Shown here one piece after another: positions 1-5,945 of a stretch of 5,950 nt of DNA. Source of the DNA: Deltaproteobacteria bacterium (GTDB lineage Bacteria; Desulfobacterota; DSM-4660; Desulfatiglandales; B25-G16); NCBI GenBank assembly GCA_020348625.1, contig CP070752.1:1635432-1641381 (forward strand). The letters run 5' to 3'. Position 1 is the first letter of the stretch. Each line of letters starts with the position of its first letter. Made by a program: the position numbers and the translations under genes. The notes below the pieces were generated by a model. It did no database searches and had not been told where the DNA came from. It saw only the letters and a program-made list of their open reading frames with translations.

Positions 1-660
1 AAGATGGTAATTGAGGGAAAGATAACCTTGAAGGATGCTGGTAGAGTGATGGAGATCTCCTATCGACATGCAAAGCGTCTGAAGAGGAAACTGGTCAGTG
101 AAGGAGCCAAAGGATTAGTTCATGGCAATCGGGGTAGGCCCTCACCGAGGGCATTGAATGCTGAACTCGCTCAACGGATCATTGCCCTGTCCCGTGAGAA
201 GTATGCGAACTTCAATGATACTCATTTTACCGAAAAGCTCAAGCAAGCAGAGGGAATCACCGTAGGCAGGGATACGGTCAGGAGGCTCAGACGAAATAAC
301 GGGATAGGACCCAAGAGGAAACGCAGAGCACGAAAACACCACCAGAGAAGAGCTCGTAAGCCCCAAGCGGGGATGATGGTGCTCTGGGATGGCAGTCCTC
401 ATCGGTGGTTCGGAAAGGACAAAGCTCCCTGCTGTTTGATGGCAGCCATTGATGATGCCACCAGTAAGCTCCTTGATGCCTTCTTTATCCCGTATGAGTG
501 TTCCTTTGGGTATCTGAAGCTCTTAGAGCACATGGTCACACGATACGGTATTTCGCTTTCCATCTACCAGGTCCGACATGGAACCTTACACAGAAACGAC
601 GATAACTCGACATTAGATGAACAGCTTAAGAAACTTTTTGTGTCTCGAAAAGAGCGGTGA
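1..660 (+). pseudogene. Decayed ISNCY/IS481-like DDE transposase, 5' cut by window edge and 3' truncated
   Basis: This is the N-terminal half of an insertion-sequence transposase. Residues about 5-45 (numbered from the ATG at 4) form the helix-turn-helix that recognises DNA, ending in the family-typical segment GLVHGNRGRPS. A basic linker (about 100-120) precedes the RNase-H-like catalytic core. The first catalytic Asp is visible as D129 in LWDGSPHRWF, and AAIDDATSKLLDAFF is the usual next strand. The second catalytic Asp should sit in a YSDRHG-like motif, but here it reads YQVRHG (V190, codon GTC at 571-573), one base change from GAC. The frame ends at residue 218, whereas relatives are usually about 400 residues, so the third catalytic residue is missing. 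The frame is open to the left edge, and relatives have more residues before this ATG, so the true start is probably outside the window. Family assignment is from motif recall. The protein is very probably inactive. Confidence 0.85.
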
Positions 661-707
661 AGACAAGGGTACTCGCACGCTGGGCGGCATCGTTATCATG
701 TTTTTTA

Positions 708-737
708 TTGAACCGTTCGCCACATTTGGGCTATTAT
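708..737 (+). promoter_or_regulatory. Candidate sigma-70 promoter for the GAF kinase operon
   Basis: TTGAAC at 708-713 (4 of 6 to the -35 consensus), an 18-bp spacer, then TATTAT at 732-737 (5 of 6 to the -10 consensus). Transcription would begin near 744, leaving a short leader before the ATG at 767. It lies between the truncated transposase and the kinase. If real, it excludes the upstream in-frame ATGs at 617 and 698 as kinase starts. It is a pattern match only. Confidence 0.4.
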
Positions 738-766
738 TACAAAAACCCCAATGGCACTTCCTCTTT

Positions 767-2080
767 ATGAAAGAAAGATTGGAAAGGAAGGAAAGAGCAA
801 TCGAGGATACCGTGAAAGGCCCCAAGGCTGATACCCACCGTAGAGCGCTGTCCGCCCTTCTCAAATCAAGTGCCCTTATCAACTCATCACTCCAGATATC
901 CGATGTTCTCAATCATGCTATGAAGGCGGCCGAGGAATTCATGGATGCCGAGGCAAGTTCGGTTCTGGAGCTTGATGAGCAGGAAGGGGATATCATCTTC
1001 CGGCTGGCGCGAGGTAATCGAGGTGGATCGGTTCAGACGCTGAGGCTCGAGCGCGGAGAGGGAATTGCCGGCTCAGTTATAGAGAGCGGTCGTCCCATGA
1101 TAGTTGAGGATGTGCAAAGGGAAGAGAGATTTAGCGACCGGTTTGACAGGGAAACGGGGTTTAAAACACGGTCACTTATCTGTGTACCCCTTATTATCCG
1201 GGAAAAGACGATCGGGGCCCTTCAGGTGATCAATAAAAAGACCGGCATGCCCTTTACCGAGGAAGATCTTGAGATTTTGACAGCTCTTGCCCGGCAAATC
1301 GCTGTTGCACTCGACAATGCAAAGCTCTACCAGAGGCTCGAAGAGAACTTCAAACTCACTGCTGAGGAACTCAAAATCACCCAGCAAAAGCTCATCAGAT
1401 CTGAGCGTTCCGCGGCCCTTGCCAATCTCGTTCAAGCGGTTGCCCACGAGGTCAGAAACCCAATTATGTCCATAGGCGGATTCGCGTCGAGAATGAAGGC
1501 CGGATTGGCAAAAGGGCACAAATTTCAGCAATACCTCGATATTATTCTTCAAGAGACATCCAGGCTCGAGAAGCTCGTCCAAGACGTAAAAGAGCTTGCA
1601 GAAATGCAGACCTTCAATCTCGAACCGGCGGATATGAGCGCCCTGTTATCTCAGGTTATGGAGGGCTTCTCTTCAACCCTGTCCGCAAAATCCATTCACC
1701 TTGAAAAAGATATTTATGAAAGCCTGCCTGCCATCAAGGTGGATAGGGCGCAAATAGCGAGAGCATTAAGGAATATCGTGCAGAACAGTGTAGAGGCCAT
1801 GCCTTCGGGTGGAACGCTCAAGCTGAGAGCCAGGGGAGTTGATGCGCGCATTCGAATCGTGGTGGAGGATACGGGTGTGGGCATAGAGGAAGACGTGATG
1901 GCTTCTGTCCTTGATCCCTTTTTCACCTCAAAAACCATGGGGGCAGGGCTTGGTTTAACCATGGTTTACCAGATTGTGATGAATCACCAGGGTGAAATTG
2001 ATATCAAGAGCAGAGGCGGTAAGGGAACGATAGTAACACTTGATTTGCCTTCAAATCTGGAATCTCAAGAGGAGGTTTGA
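767..2080 (+). CDS. Soluble sensor histidine kinase, GAF-HisKA-HATPase_c
   Basis: This cytosolic two-component sensor kinase would autophosphorylate on a His after signal binding in its GAF domain. From the ATG at 767 it has 437 residues and no membrane segment. The GAF domain spans about 28-185 (GEGIAGSVIESGRP, then SLICVPLII and ALQVINKKTG) and is followed by a helical linker of about 185-215. The H-box AHEVRNP carries the phospho-acceptor H227. In the ATPase domain the N-box has N340 (RNIVQNSVEAM), the G1 box is DTGVG (368-372), the F-box is DPFFTSK (383-389) and the G2 box is GAGLGL (392-397). All catalytic boxes are intact. There is no receiver domain and no adjacent response regulator, so its partner is unknown. 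The frame is open back to an ATG at 617 inside the transposase remnant, but that extension looks non-coding. ATG 767 lacks a clear Shine-Dalgarno; GTG 812, preceded by GAGGA, is an alternative start. It is coupled to the next gene. Confidence 0.93.
   Translation: MKERLERKERAIEDTVKGPKADTHRRALSALLKSSALINSSLQISDVLNHAMKAAEEFMDAEASSVLELDEQEGDIIFRLARGNRGGSVQTLRLERGEGIAGSVIESGRPMIVEDVQREERFSDRFDRETGFKTRSLICVPLIIREKTIGALQVINKKTGMPFTEEDLEILTALARQIAVALDNAKLYQRLEENFKLTAEELKITQQKLIRSERSAALANLVQAVAHEVRNPIMSIGGFASRMKAGLAKGHKFQQYLDIILQETSRLEKLVQDVKELAEMQTFNLEPADMSALLSQVMEGFSSTLSAKSIHLEKDIYESLPAIKVDRAQIARALRNIVQNSVEAMPSGGTLKLRARGVDARIRIVVEDTGVGIEEDVMASVLDPFFTSKTMGAGLGLTMVYQIVMNHQGEIDIKSRGGKGTIVTLDLPSNLESQEEV
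2070..2076 (+). promoter_or_regulatory. Strong ribosome binding site inside the kinase 3' end
   Basis: AGGAGGT lies 7 nt before the ATG at 2084 and overlaps the final Glu-Glu-Val codons of the kinase, whose TGA is at 2078-2080. The position fixes the start of the downstream gene and implies translational coupling of the two products. Confidence 0.85.
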
Positions 2081-2083
2081 CAA

Positions 2084-2983
2084 ATGAAAGGGAGTAGGGG
2101 CTTGCTTTACGTGGCTATTGCACTTATTGTTGCCGGTATCTTATTTTTCTTCTTCGCGTATCGTGGCGGCAAGGAGGAGGTGCAACAACCTGCCGTTCAA
2201 GAAACAGAGAAGCGGGAAGCCCCTGACCTTGCGGAAAGGCCCAAGGAGGCAGAAGAAGAAGTGAGCGCAGAGAAGGAAGCAAAGAAGGAAGCGGACGATA
2301 TTTCAAGACAGGAAGAGATTGGGCTGCCCACTGCGGCGGGGGAAGATGAATGCGAGAGGATGGAGAAAGAAGTCAAGGAGTTTTTTGCCTATCTCGATGG
2401 CAAGGATTATGTCAAAGAGCTGAAGATAGGTGAAGACATGTTTACTCACTTCAAAAAGGTGGTTTACCTATTATCGGAAAAGCCTCCCATCCCAGCAGGA
2501 GAAGGCCTCAAGCCAGATACAATGATCAGAAACATTTTCCATTTCTATCGGGTACTGGGTTTTCGCGATCTTACGCTGATCTTGCGGATTCTGAGGAATG
2601 AGGCAGATACGTTGGAGCTTAATCTCGCATCATTATATGAGTGGCTCATGTCCGCCGAGAAATGTGACCAAAAAGACGGGCTGCCGCCATCCCTGGATAT
2701 CGTTTACCGCTATGCCGGTTTCTTAGTGAACTCCATCGGCGGGAGGTCTTACCTGTTTCGACGAGAAACACGCTTGCGGCTTCTGGTAAACTATTACTGT
2801 CTGCTTATTATCCATGAGGCGGACAAGAGAAAGATGAATAATTTCGGCATTGACATCACGCCCTTCCTGGAGCCCTTGGCTGAGGAGATTGAACGCTATC
2901 AGTTTCTCTATTATCGGAAGGAGTACGCAGGCAAGTTAATTGATCTCAAGAATTATTACCTCAAGAGGCGAAGGGCGCCCTGA
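2084..2983 (+). CDS. Membrane-anchored conserved hypothetical protein
   Basis: A 299-residue protein of unknown function. Residues 7-26 form one hydrophobic segment (LLYVAIALIVAGILFFFFAY) after a short basic N-terminus, without a lipobox. This suits an uncleaved N-terminal anchor with the rest outside the cytoplasm, although topology is inferred. Residues 28-80 are a Glu/Lys/Ala-rich, low-complexity tether, probably disordered or coiled. Residues 85-299 form a helical, Tyr- and Arg-rich domain with distinctive stretches IFHFYRVLGF (151-160), YRYAGFLVNSIGGRSYLFRR (208-227) and NNFGIDITPF (252-261), ending in the basic tail KRRRAP. It resembles conserved hypothetical proteins I associate with Desulfobacterota; I know no characterised member. 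The start is supported by an ideal ribosome binding site. Because it begins 3 bp after the kinase stop, it may be a membrane tether or signalling partner of the kinase, but nothing in the sequence proves this. Confidence 0.88.
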   Translation: MKGSRGLLYVAIALIVAGILFFFFAYRGGKEEVQQPAVQETEKREAPDLAERPKEAEEEVSAEKEAKKEADDISRQEEIGLPTAAGEDECERMEKEVKEFFAYLDGKDYVKELKIGEDMFTHFKKVVYLLSEKPPIPAGEGLKPDTMIRNIFHFYRVLGFRDLTLILRILRNEADTLELNLASLYEWLMSAEKCDQKDGLPPSLDIVYRYAGFLVNSIGGRSYLFRRETRLRLLVNYYCLLIIHEADKRKMNNFGIDITPFLEPLAEEIERYQFLYYRKEYAGKLIDLKNYYLKRRRAP

Positions 2984-2992
2984 GGAATCTCA
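2967..2992. other. Compact convergent gene junction with small palindromes
   Basis: The two convergent genes end 6 bp apart. The junction TGAGGAATCTCA (2981-2992) is an inverted repeat whose arms carry the stop codon of each gene. Just to its left are the 8-bp palindrome GGGCGCCC (2973-2980) and an alternative hairpin GGCG-N5-CGCC (2967-2979). There is no T-tract on either side, so this is not a convincing intrinsic terminator. Confidence 0.25.
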
Positions 2993-4153
2993 TGCAGTAT
3001 CGAGGTATGAAAGGGTTGATTCCCAGAAAGCTATGTCGTTTCGCAATCGCTGATAAAATTTGGTGTTGGTGACTGCAATACCTCCTATTTCGGCCAAGGC
3101 CAGCAAGAATTCTATCTCTTCATCGTCATATTCCCTTTCTTGGGCAGAATAGAGCCTTATCTCCCCGATAACGCAATCCTTCACCATAATGGGAACGGCC
3201 AAGATCGAAACAATACCCTCCTTTTTTGCCTCCTCCTGATACTGCACATTAGCATCGGCACCGGCATCGCTTATTAAGACAGTTGCTCCTTTCAATACAT
3301 CAGGCATGCTTTTATGGGCCTCAAGCGGGCCCTTCTGAAGGTATGCATTGCTCAGACCTCTGGACGCAACCATGTCCAGTTTGCCGGTCGTTTCGTCGAA
3401 CAGGTATATGCAGCAGCCCTTTATGTGCATAATCTGCCCGATTTTTTCCGTCATGGAATCTAAGACCTGGGCTGAGTTCAGATGGGAGAGGAAATCTCGA
3501 GAAACCTCGTGTAAGATCCTGAAGAATTCGGTGGATCTCTTGGAATCCGAGAATTCCCGCGAAGCAGCCCTGACCCCGTAATAACTCATCCTCTCCTGTT
3601 GAACGGGTTCCAGGCCGCCTTTTTGGAAAAGGGTTGAAAGTTTTTCCTTCTCTTTTTCGAACATCCGTGCGTTTATGATGGCAAGTCCGGCCATTTCACC
3701 CAAGGCGGACACGAATTCGATTTCTTCTTCGGGAAAAGCTCTCGGAGAAGAGGTATAGAGTCTGAGCATTCCAATGACCTTGCCATGAATCTGGACCGGC
3801 ACGCTCAATATTGAGGCAATCCCTTCCTCCACCTTTTCCTTTGGGTACTGAATCCGAGGATCATTCTGTGCGTCCATAATGAGGACAGGTCTTCCCTCTA
3901 ATACATCTGGTATGCTCTTATCTACCTGCGGCATTCCTTTTTCCAGATACCGTTTACTCAACAGATGAGAAGCAACGAGTTCCAGGTCATTTGTCTTTTC
4001 ATTGATCAGTCTCAGGCTGGCGGCCTTTATGTTCAGTGCAGGAACGATTCTCTCGACAATCAGGCCGAGCACCCCCTTTGAGTCGAGCACCGAGACAATC
4101 GCCCTCGAAACCTCGTGAAAAACCCTGAAATATGCAATTTGCTTCTGTTCCAT
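2990..4153 (-). CDS. Tandem GAF-domain protein without output domain
   Basis: A 387-residue soluble protein made of two GAF sensor domains, about residues 8-168 and 208-372. They are clearly an internal duplication: FHEVSR (12-17) recurs as LHEVSR (214-219), KSIPDVLEG (79-87) as KSMPDVLKG (281-289), and GIASILSVPV (111-120) as GIVSILAVPI (313-322). A linker of about 170-205 joins them. GAF domains bind small ligands or redox cofactors, but the ligand here is not predictable. No kinase, cyclase, phosphodiesterase, DNA-binding or membrane segment is present, so the protein must act through a partner or be a cut-down relative of a GAF kinase. The ATG is preceded by GAGGA with a short 3-nt spacing and by a good promoter. 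It converges on the membrane protein gene. A link with the nearby GAF kinase is inference from position only. Confidence 0.9.
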   Translation of the reverse strand: MEQKQIAYFRVFHEVSRAIVSVLDSKGVLGLIVERIVPALNIKAASLRLINEKTNDLELVASHLLSKRYLEKGMPQVDKSIPDVLEGRPVLIMDAQNDPRIQYPKEKVEEGIASILSVPVQIHGKVIGMLRLYTSSPRAFPEEEIEFVSALGEMAGLAIINARMFEKEKEKLSTLFQKGGLEPVQQERMSYYGVRAASREFSDSKRSTEFFRILHEVSRDFLSHLNSAQVLDSMTEKIGQIMHIKGCCIYLFDETTGKLDMVASRGLSNAYLQKGPLEAHKSMPDVLKGATVLISDAGADANVQYQEEAKKEGIVSILAVPIMVKDCVIGEIRLYSAQEREYDDEEIEFLLALAEIGGIAVTNTKFYQRLRNDIAFWESTLSYLDTA

Positions 4154-4182
4154 GTATCCTCGTGATAGGGCACCTATAAATT

Positions 4183-4211
4183 TTTATATCCTAACAATGA
4201 CTGAGGGTCAA
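4183..4211 (-). promoter_or_regulatory. Sigma-70-like promoter for the tandem-GAF gene
   Basis: On the minus strand, TTGACC (4211-4206) is separated by exactly 17 bp from TATAAA (4188-4183), each 5 of 6 to consensus. Transcription would start near 4176, about 23 nt before the ATG at 4153. An inverted repeat TGAC-N5-GTCA (4198-4210) overlaps the -35 and spacer and could be an operator. Confidence 0.6.
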
Positions 4212-4242
4212 GGAAATAGGGGGTCAGTTGCTACAAAGGGTA

Positions 4243-4271
4243 TTGAACAAAAGTGAGTTATCTACTATTGT
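4243..4271 (+). promoter_or_regulatory. Weak candidate promoter for the DUF3047-nth unit
   Basis: TTGAAC (4243-4248), a 17-bp spacer, then TATTGT (4266-4271); both hexamers are 4 of 6 to consensus. The -10 overlaps the perfect 11-bp inverted repeat ATTGTAACAAT (4267-4277), a possible repressor site. The leader would be about 150 nt. The TTGACG at 4294-4299 is an alternative -35 but has no acceptable -10 at the right distance. The remainder of 4154-4425 shows nothing else I can name. Confidence 0.25.
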
Positions 4272-4405
4272 AACAATTAGAGGATTTGTTGGTTTGACGG
4301 GACTGAAATGAGCTTTGGAACGAAAGAAACGATTTCATGGCCTTACTAGTCAGGAGAGTTCTCAGTGGGTGCAGACAATGAGATACTTCATGAGTTAACC
4401 TGTAC

Positions 4406-4412
4406 AAGGAGG
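4406..4412 (+). promoter_or_regulatory. Ribosome binding site of the DUF3047 gene, long spacing
   Basis: AAGGAGG is a near-perfect Shine-Dalgarno but sits 13 nt before the ATG at 4426. The ATG at 4413 and GTG at 4415 that would be closer run into stop codons at once, so 4426 remains the best start, in keeping with the signal peptide that follows. Confidence 0.65.
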
Positions 4413-4425
4413 ATGTGAAATAGTC

Positions 4426-5094
4426 ATGAAGAAATCGCTTGTAATGCTGTTTCTGTTCTTACTGGCGTTCGGTACTGTAGGCGTTGCTGTGGTTTCGAGC
4501 GACGAGCCCGAACTTGTTAGAACGGTTGAAGATTTCTCTTCTTTTGAGGAAGGCAGCTTTCCCGAGGGCTGGAAGTCACGAGGCGGAGAGGGTAGCGAAG
4601 TCTACCGCGTGCGATCCGACCACGAACCTTATCTCGAGGCTAATGCAAAACAATCAGCCGTTACTATAGCCAAAAAGTTCGAGTATGACCTCACTGAATA
4701 CCCCTATCTGAGCTGGCAGTGGCGTGTGATTGAGCTTCCTAAGGGTGGTGATGAACGCTATAAGAAGACCGGAGACAGTGCTGCTGCCATTTACGTGATT
4801 TTCGAAGGACGTTTGAGGCCTAAGAGCATAAAGTATGTCTGGAGCGCATCGCTATCCAGGGGAACGACAACCGAGAGCCCTTACAACAGCAAGACCAAGA
4901 TCGTGGTGATGCAGAATCAGTCTTCCCCCATGGGCGAGTGGGTATCTGAAAGGGTTAACGTTTATGCGGATTACCAGAGGCTTTTCGGTGGCGAAACAGA
5001 ATCGGTGCAGGCCATCGGCCTCATGTCCGATTCGGACAATACACAGTCGACAGCAGTAGCCCATTATAAGGCCATAAAGATCAGCAAGGAGTAG
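4426..5094 (+). CDS. DUF3047 family exported protein
   Basis: A 222-residue protein. Residues 1-25 are a signal peptide (MKK, then a Leu/Phe/Val core, with probable cleavage after VSS before D26), so the product is likely periplasmic. The mature part matches my recollection of DUF3047: WQWRVIELPKGGDE, then GDSAAAIYVIFEG, PKSIKYVWS, TKIVVMQ, the WVSERVNVYADYQRLFGGE block, and LMSDSDNTQSTAVAHYKAI close to the C-terminus. Such proteins are probably beta-rich, and the acidic SDSDNT segment resembles the ends of carbohydrate-binding-like beta-sandwich folds, but no biochemical role is established that I know of. The gene is full length for the family. It is transcribed away from the tandem-GAF gene and stands 39 bp before nth, so the two are probably co-transcribed without an evident functional link. 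Confidence 0.9.
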   Translation: MKKSLVMLFLFLLAFGTVGVAVVSSDEPELVRTVEDFSSFEEGSFPEGWKSRGGEGSEVYRVRSDHEPYLEANAKQSAVTIAKKFEYDLTEYPYLSWQWRVIELPKGGDERYKKTGDSAAAIYVIFEGRLRPKSIKYVWSASLSRGTTTESPYNSKTKIVVMQNQSSPMGEWVSERVNVYADYQRLFGGETESVQAIGLMSDSDNTQSTAVAHYKAIKISKE

Positions 5095-5133
5095 GTTGAA
5101 TTCTTTGAATCGGAGAAAGGACTATTACAAGAA

Positions 5134-5802
5134 TTGGGAAAACCAGTGGACACTCTAGATAACAAGGAAAGGGTGAACCAGATAATCGCTATCCTGAAAA
5201 AGGAGTACGATGATGCCAGAACGGCTCTCTCGTTTGATACCCCGCTCGAGCTCTTGGTCTCCACGGTTCTTTCGGCCCAATGTACCGACGAAAGGGTAAA
5301 CAAGGTAACCCAGCACCTATTCAAAAAGTATCGGTCTGCAAAAGACTATGCCCGGGCCGATTTGCCTGAACTGGAAGAGGATATTAGGCCTACCGGATTC
5401 TTTCGAAATAAGGCCAAATCCATTAAGGCCTTCTGCGCCGTTTTGGACGAGCAGTACAACGGTGAAGTTCCTGCCAGCCTTGAAGAACTGGTATCTCTGC
5501 CCGGCATCGGCAGGAAGACCGCCAACCTTGTCTTGAGTGAAGCGTTTGATATCCCGGGGATCGTTGTGGACACCCATGTCTTGCGGTTGAGCAAGCTCAT
5601 CGGTCTCACGAACAACAGTGATGCAACAAAGGTAGAATTTGATCTCATGGAGTTTGTTCCAAAAGAACAATGGCGACTTTTTTCAAACCTGCTTATTCTC
5701 CATGGGAGGGCTGTTTGCATTGCCAGAAGGCCGAAACATAAAGAATGCAAGATAGTTGATTTGTGCGACGCCGGGGTAAAGTGGAAAAGTGAGAAACCGT
5801 GA
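5134..5802 (+). CDS. nth: Endonuclease III, DNA glycosylase/AP lyase with atypical iron-sulfur motif
   Basis: Base-excision-repair enzyme that removes oxidised pyrimidines and cleaves the strand at the abasic site. Residues from the TTG at 5134: the N-terminal helical part contains ELLVSTVLSAQCTDERVN (39-56, the family's LSAQ-TD signature), then the helix-hairpin-helix LPGIGRKTANLVL (122-134) with catalytic Lys K128, and VVDTHVLRL with catalytic Asp D146. The C-terminal cluster motif should be C-X6-C-X2-C-X5-C; here it is C195-X6-H202-X2-C205-X5-C211, so His replaces the second Cys. Length (222, versus 211 in Escherichia coli) is normal. The start is uncertain: TTG 5134, GTG 5146 and GTG 5173 are in frame. 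Alignment with the E. coli N-terminus favours 5134 or 5146; GTG 5173 has AAGGA 4 nt upstream but would make the protein slightly short. Confidence 0.95.
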   Translation: MGKPVDTLDNKERVNQIIAILKKEYDDARTALSFDTPLELLVSTVLSAQCTDERVNKVTQHLFKKYRSAKDYARADLPELEEDIRPTGFFRNKAKSIKAFCAVLDEQYNGEVPASLEELVSLPGIGRKTANLVLSEAFDIPGIVVDTHVLRLSKLIGLTNNSDATKVEFDLMEFVPKEQWRLFSNLLILHGRAVCIARRPKHKECKIVDLCDAGVKWKSEKP

Positions 5803-5850
5803 CAACTTAGCCCGTTTGAATGGTCATGCCGAAATCATGTAAACCTTTCT

Positions 5851-5880
5851 CTCGTTCCAAGGCTCCCGAGTTTGTCTTTT
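5851..5880 (+). terminator. Weak terminator candidate after nth
   Basis: CTCG (5851-5854) can pair with CGAG (5867-5870) around a 12-nt loop, followed directly by the T-rich tract TTTGTCTTTT. The stem is only 4 bp, too short for a confident intrinsic terminator. Confidence 0.2.
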
Positions 5881-5892
5881 CTGAGATTTATC

Positions 5893-5918
5893 TGCGGGGG
5901 AGTCTTGCCCCCTCCGCA
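5893..5918. other. GC-rich stem-loop downstream of nth
   Basis: TGCGG (5893-5897) pairs with CCGCA (5914-5918), extended by GGG (5898-5900) with CCC (5910-5912) past a bulged T, around a 9-nt loop. No T-tract follows on either strand. The CCGCA arm is shared with a second possible hairpin to the right. Confidence 0.45.
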
Positions 5919-5945
5919 TTCCCTTCGACAGGCTCAGGGCTGCGG
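5914..5945. repeat. REP-like palindromic element
   Basis: The core CCCTTCGACAGGCTCAGGG (5921-5939) matches a short sequence I recall as dispersed in many copies in intergenic DNA of diverse bacteria. CCCT pairs with AGGG, and the outer arms CCGCA (5914-5918) and TGCGG (5941-5945) also pair, giving a 9-bp compound stem with a small internal bulge and an 11-nt loop. The element reaches almost to the window edge and may continue. Confidence 0.5.

Noticed and set aside
617..766. Upstream extension of the kinase frame to an ATG inside the transposase remnant
   Set aside because: The extra 50 residues overlap the transposase in another frame, have no Shine-Dalgarno, resemble no sensor domain, and would place the likely promoter at 708-737 inside the coding region.
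752..767. TGGCAC followed by a pyrimidine tract, resembling a sigma-54 -24 element
   Set aside because: The required GC of the -12 element is absent at the correct spacing.
621..770. Short open stretch in the third forward frame ending TGA at 768-770, overlapping the kinase ATG as ATGA
   Set aside because: It has no start with a ribosome binding site and no recognisable protein; the ATGA overlap looks coincidental.
3348..3581. 77-codon forward open frame inside the tandem-GAF gene
   Set aside because: It is antisense to a well-supported GAF domain coding region and encodes no recognisable motif.
4330..4437. CGATTTC at 4330-4336 complementary to GAAATCG at 4431-4437 near the DUF3047 start, a possible translation-blocking pairing
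   Set aside because: A 7-nt match across a 94-nt gap is expected by chance, and no alternative structure or ligand-binding fold is evident.
5317..5750. Two long reverse-strand open frames across nth
   Set aside because: They mirror the strongly conserved nth coding sequence and show no family motifs or ribosome binding site.
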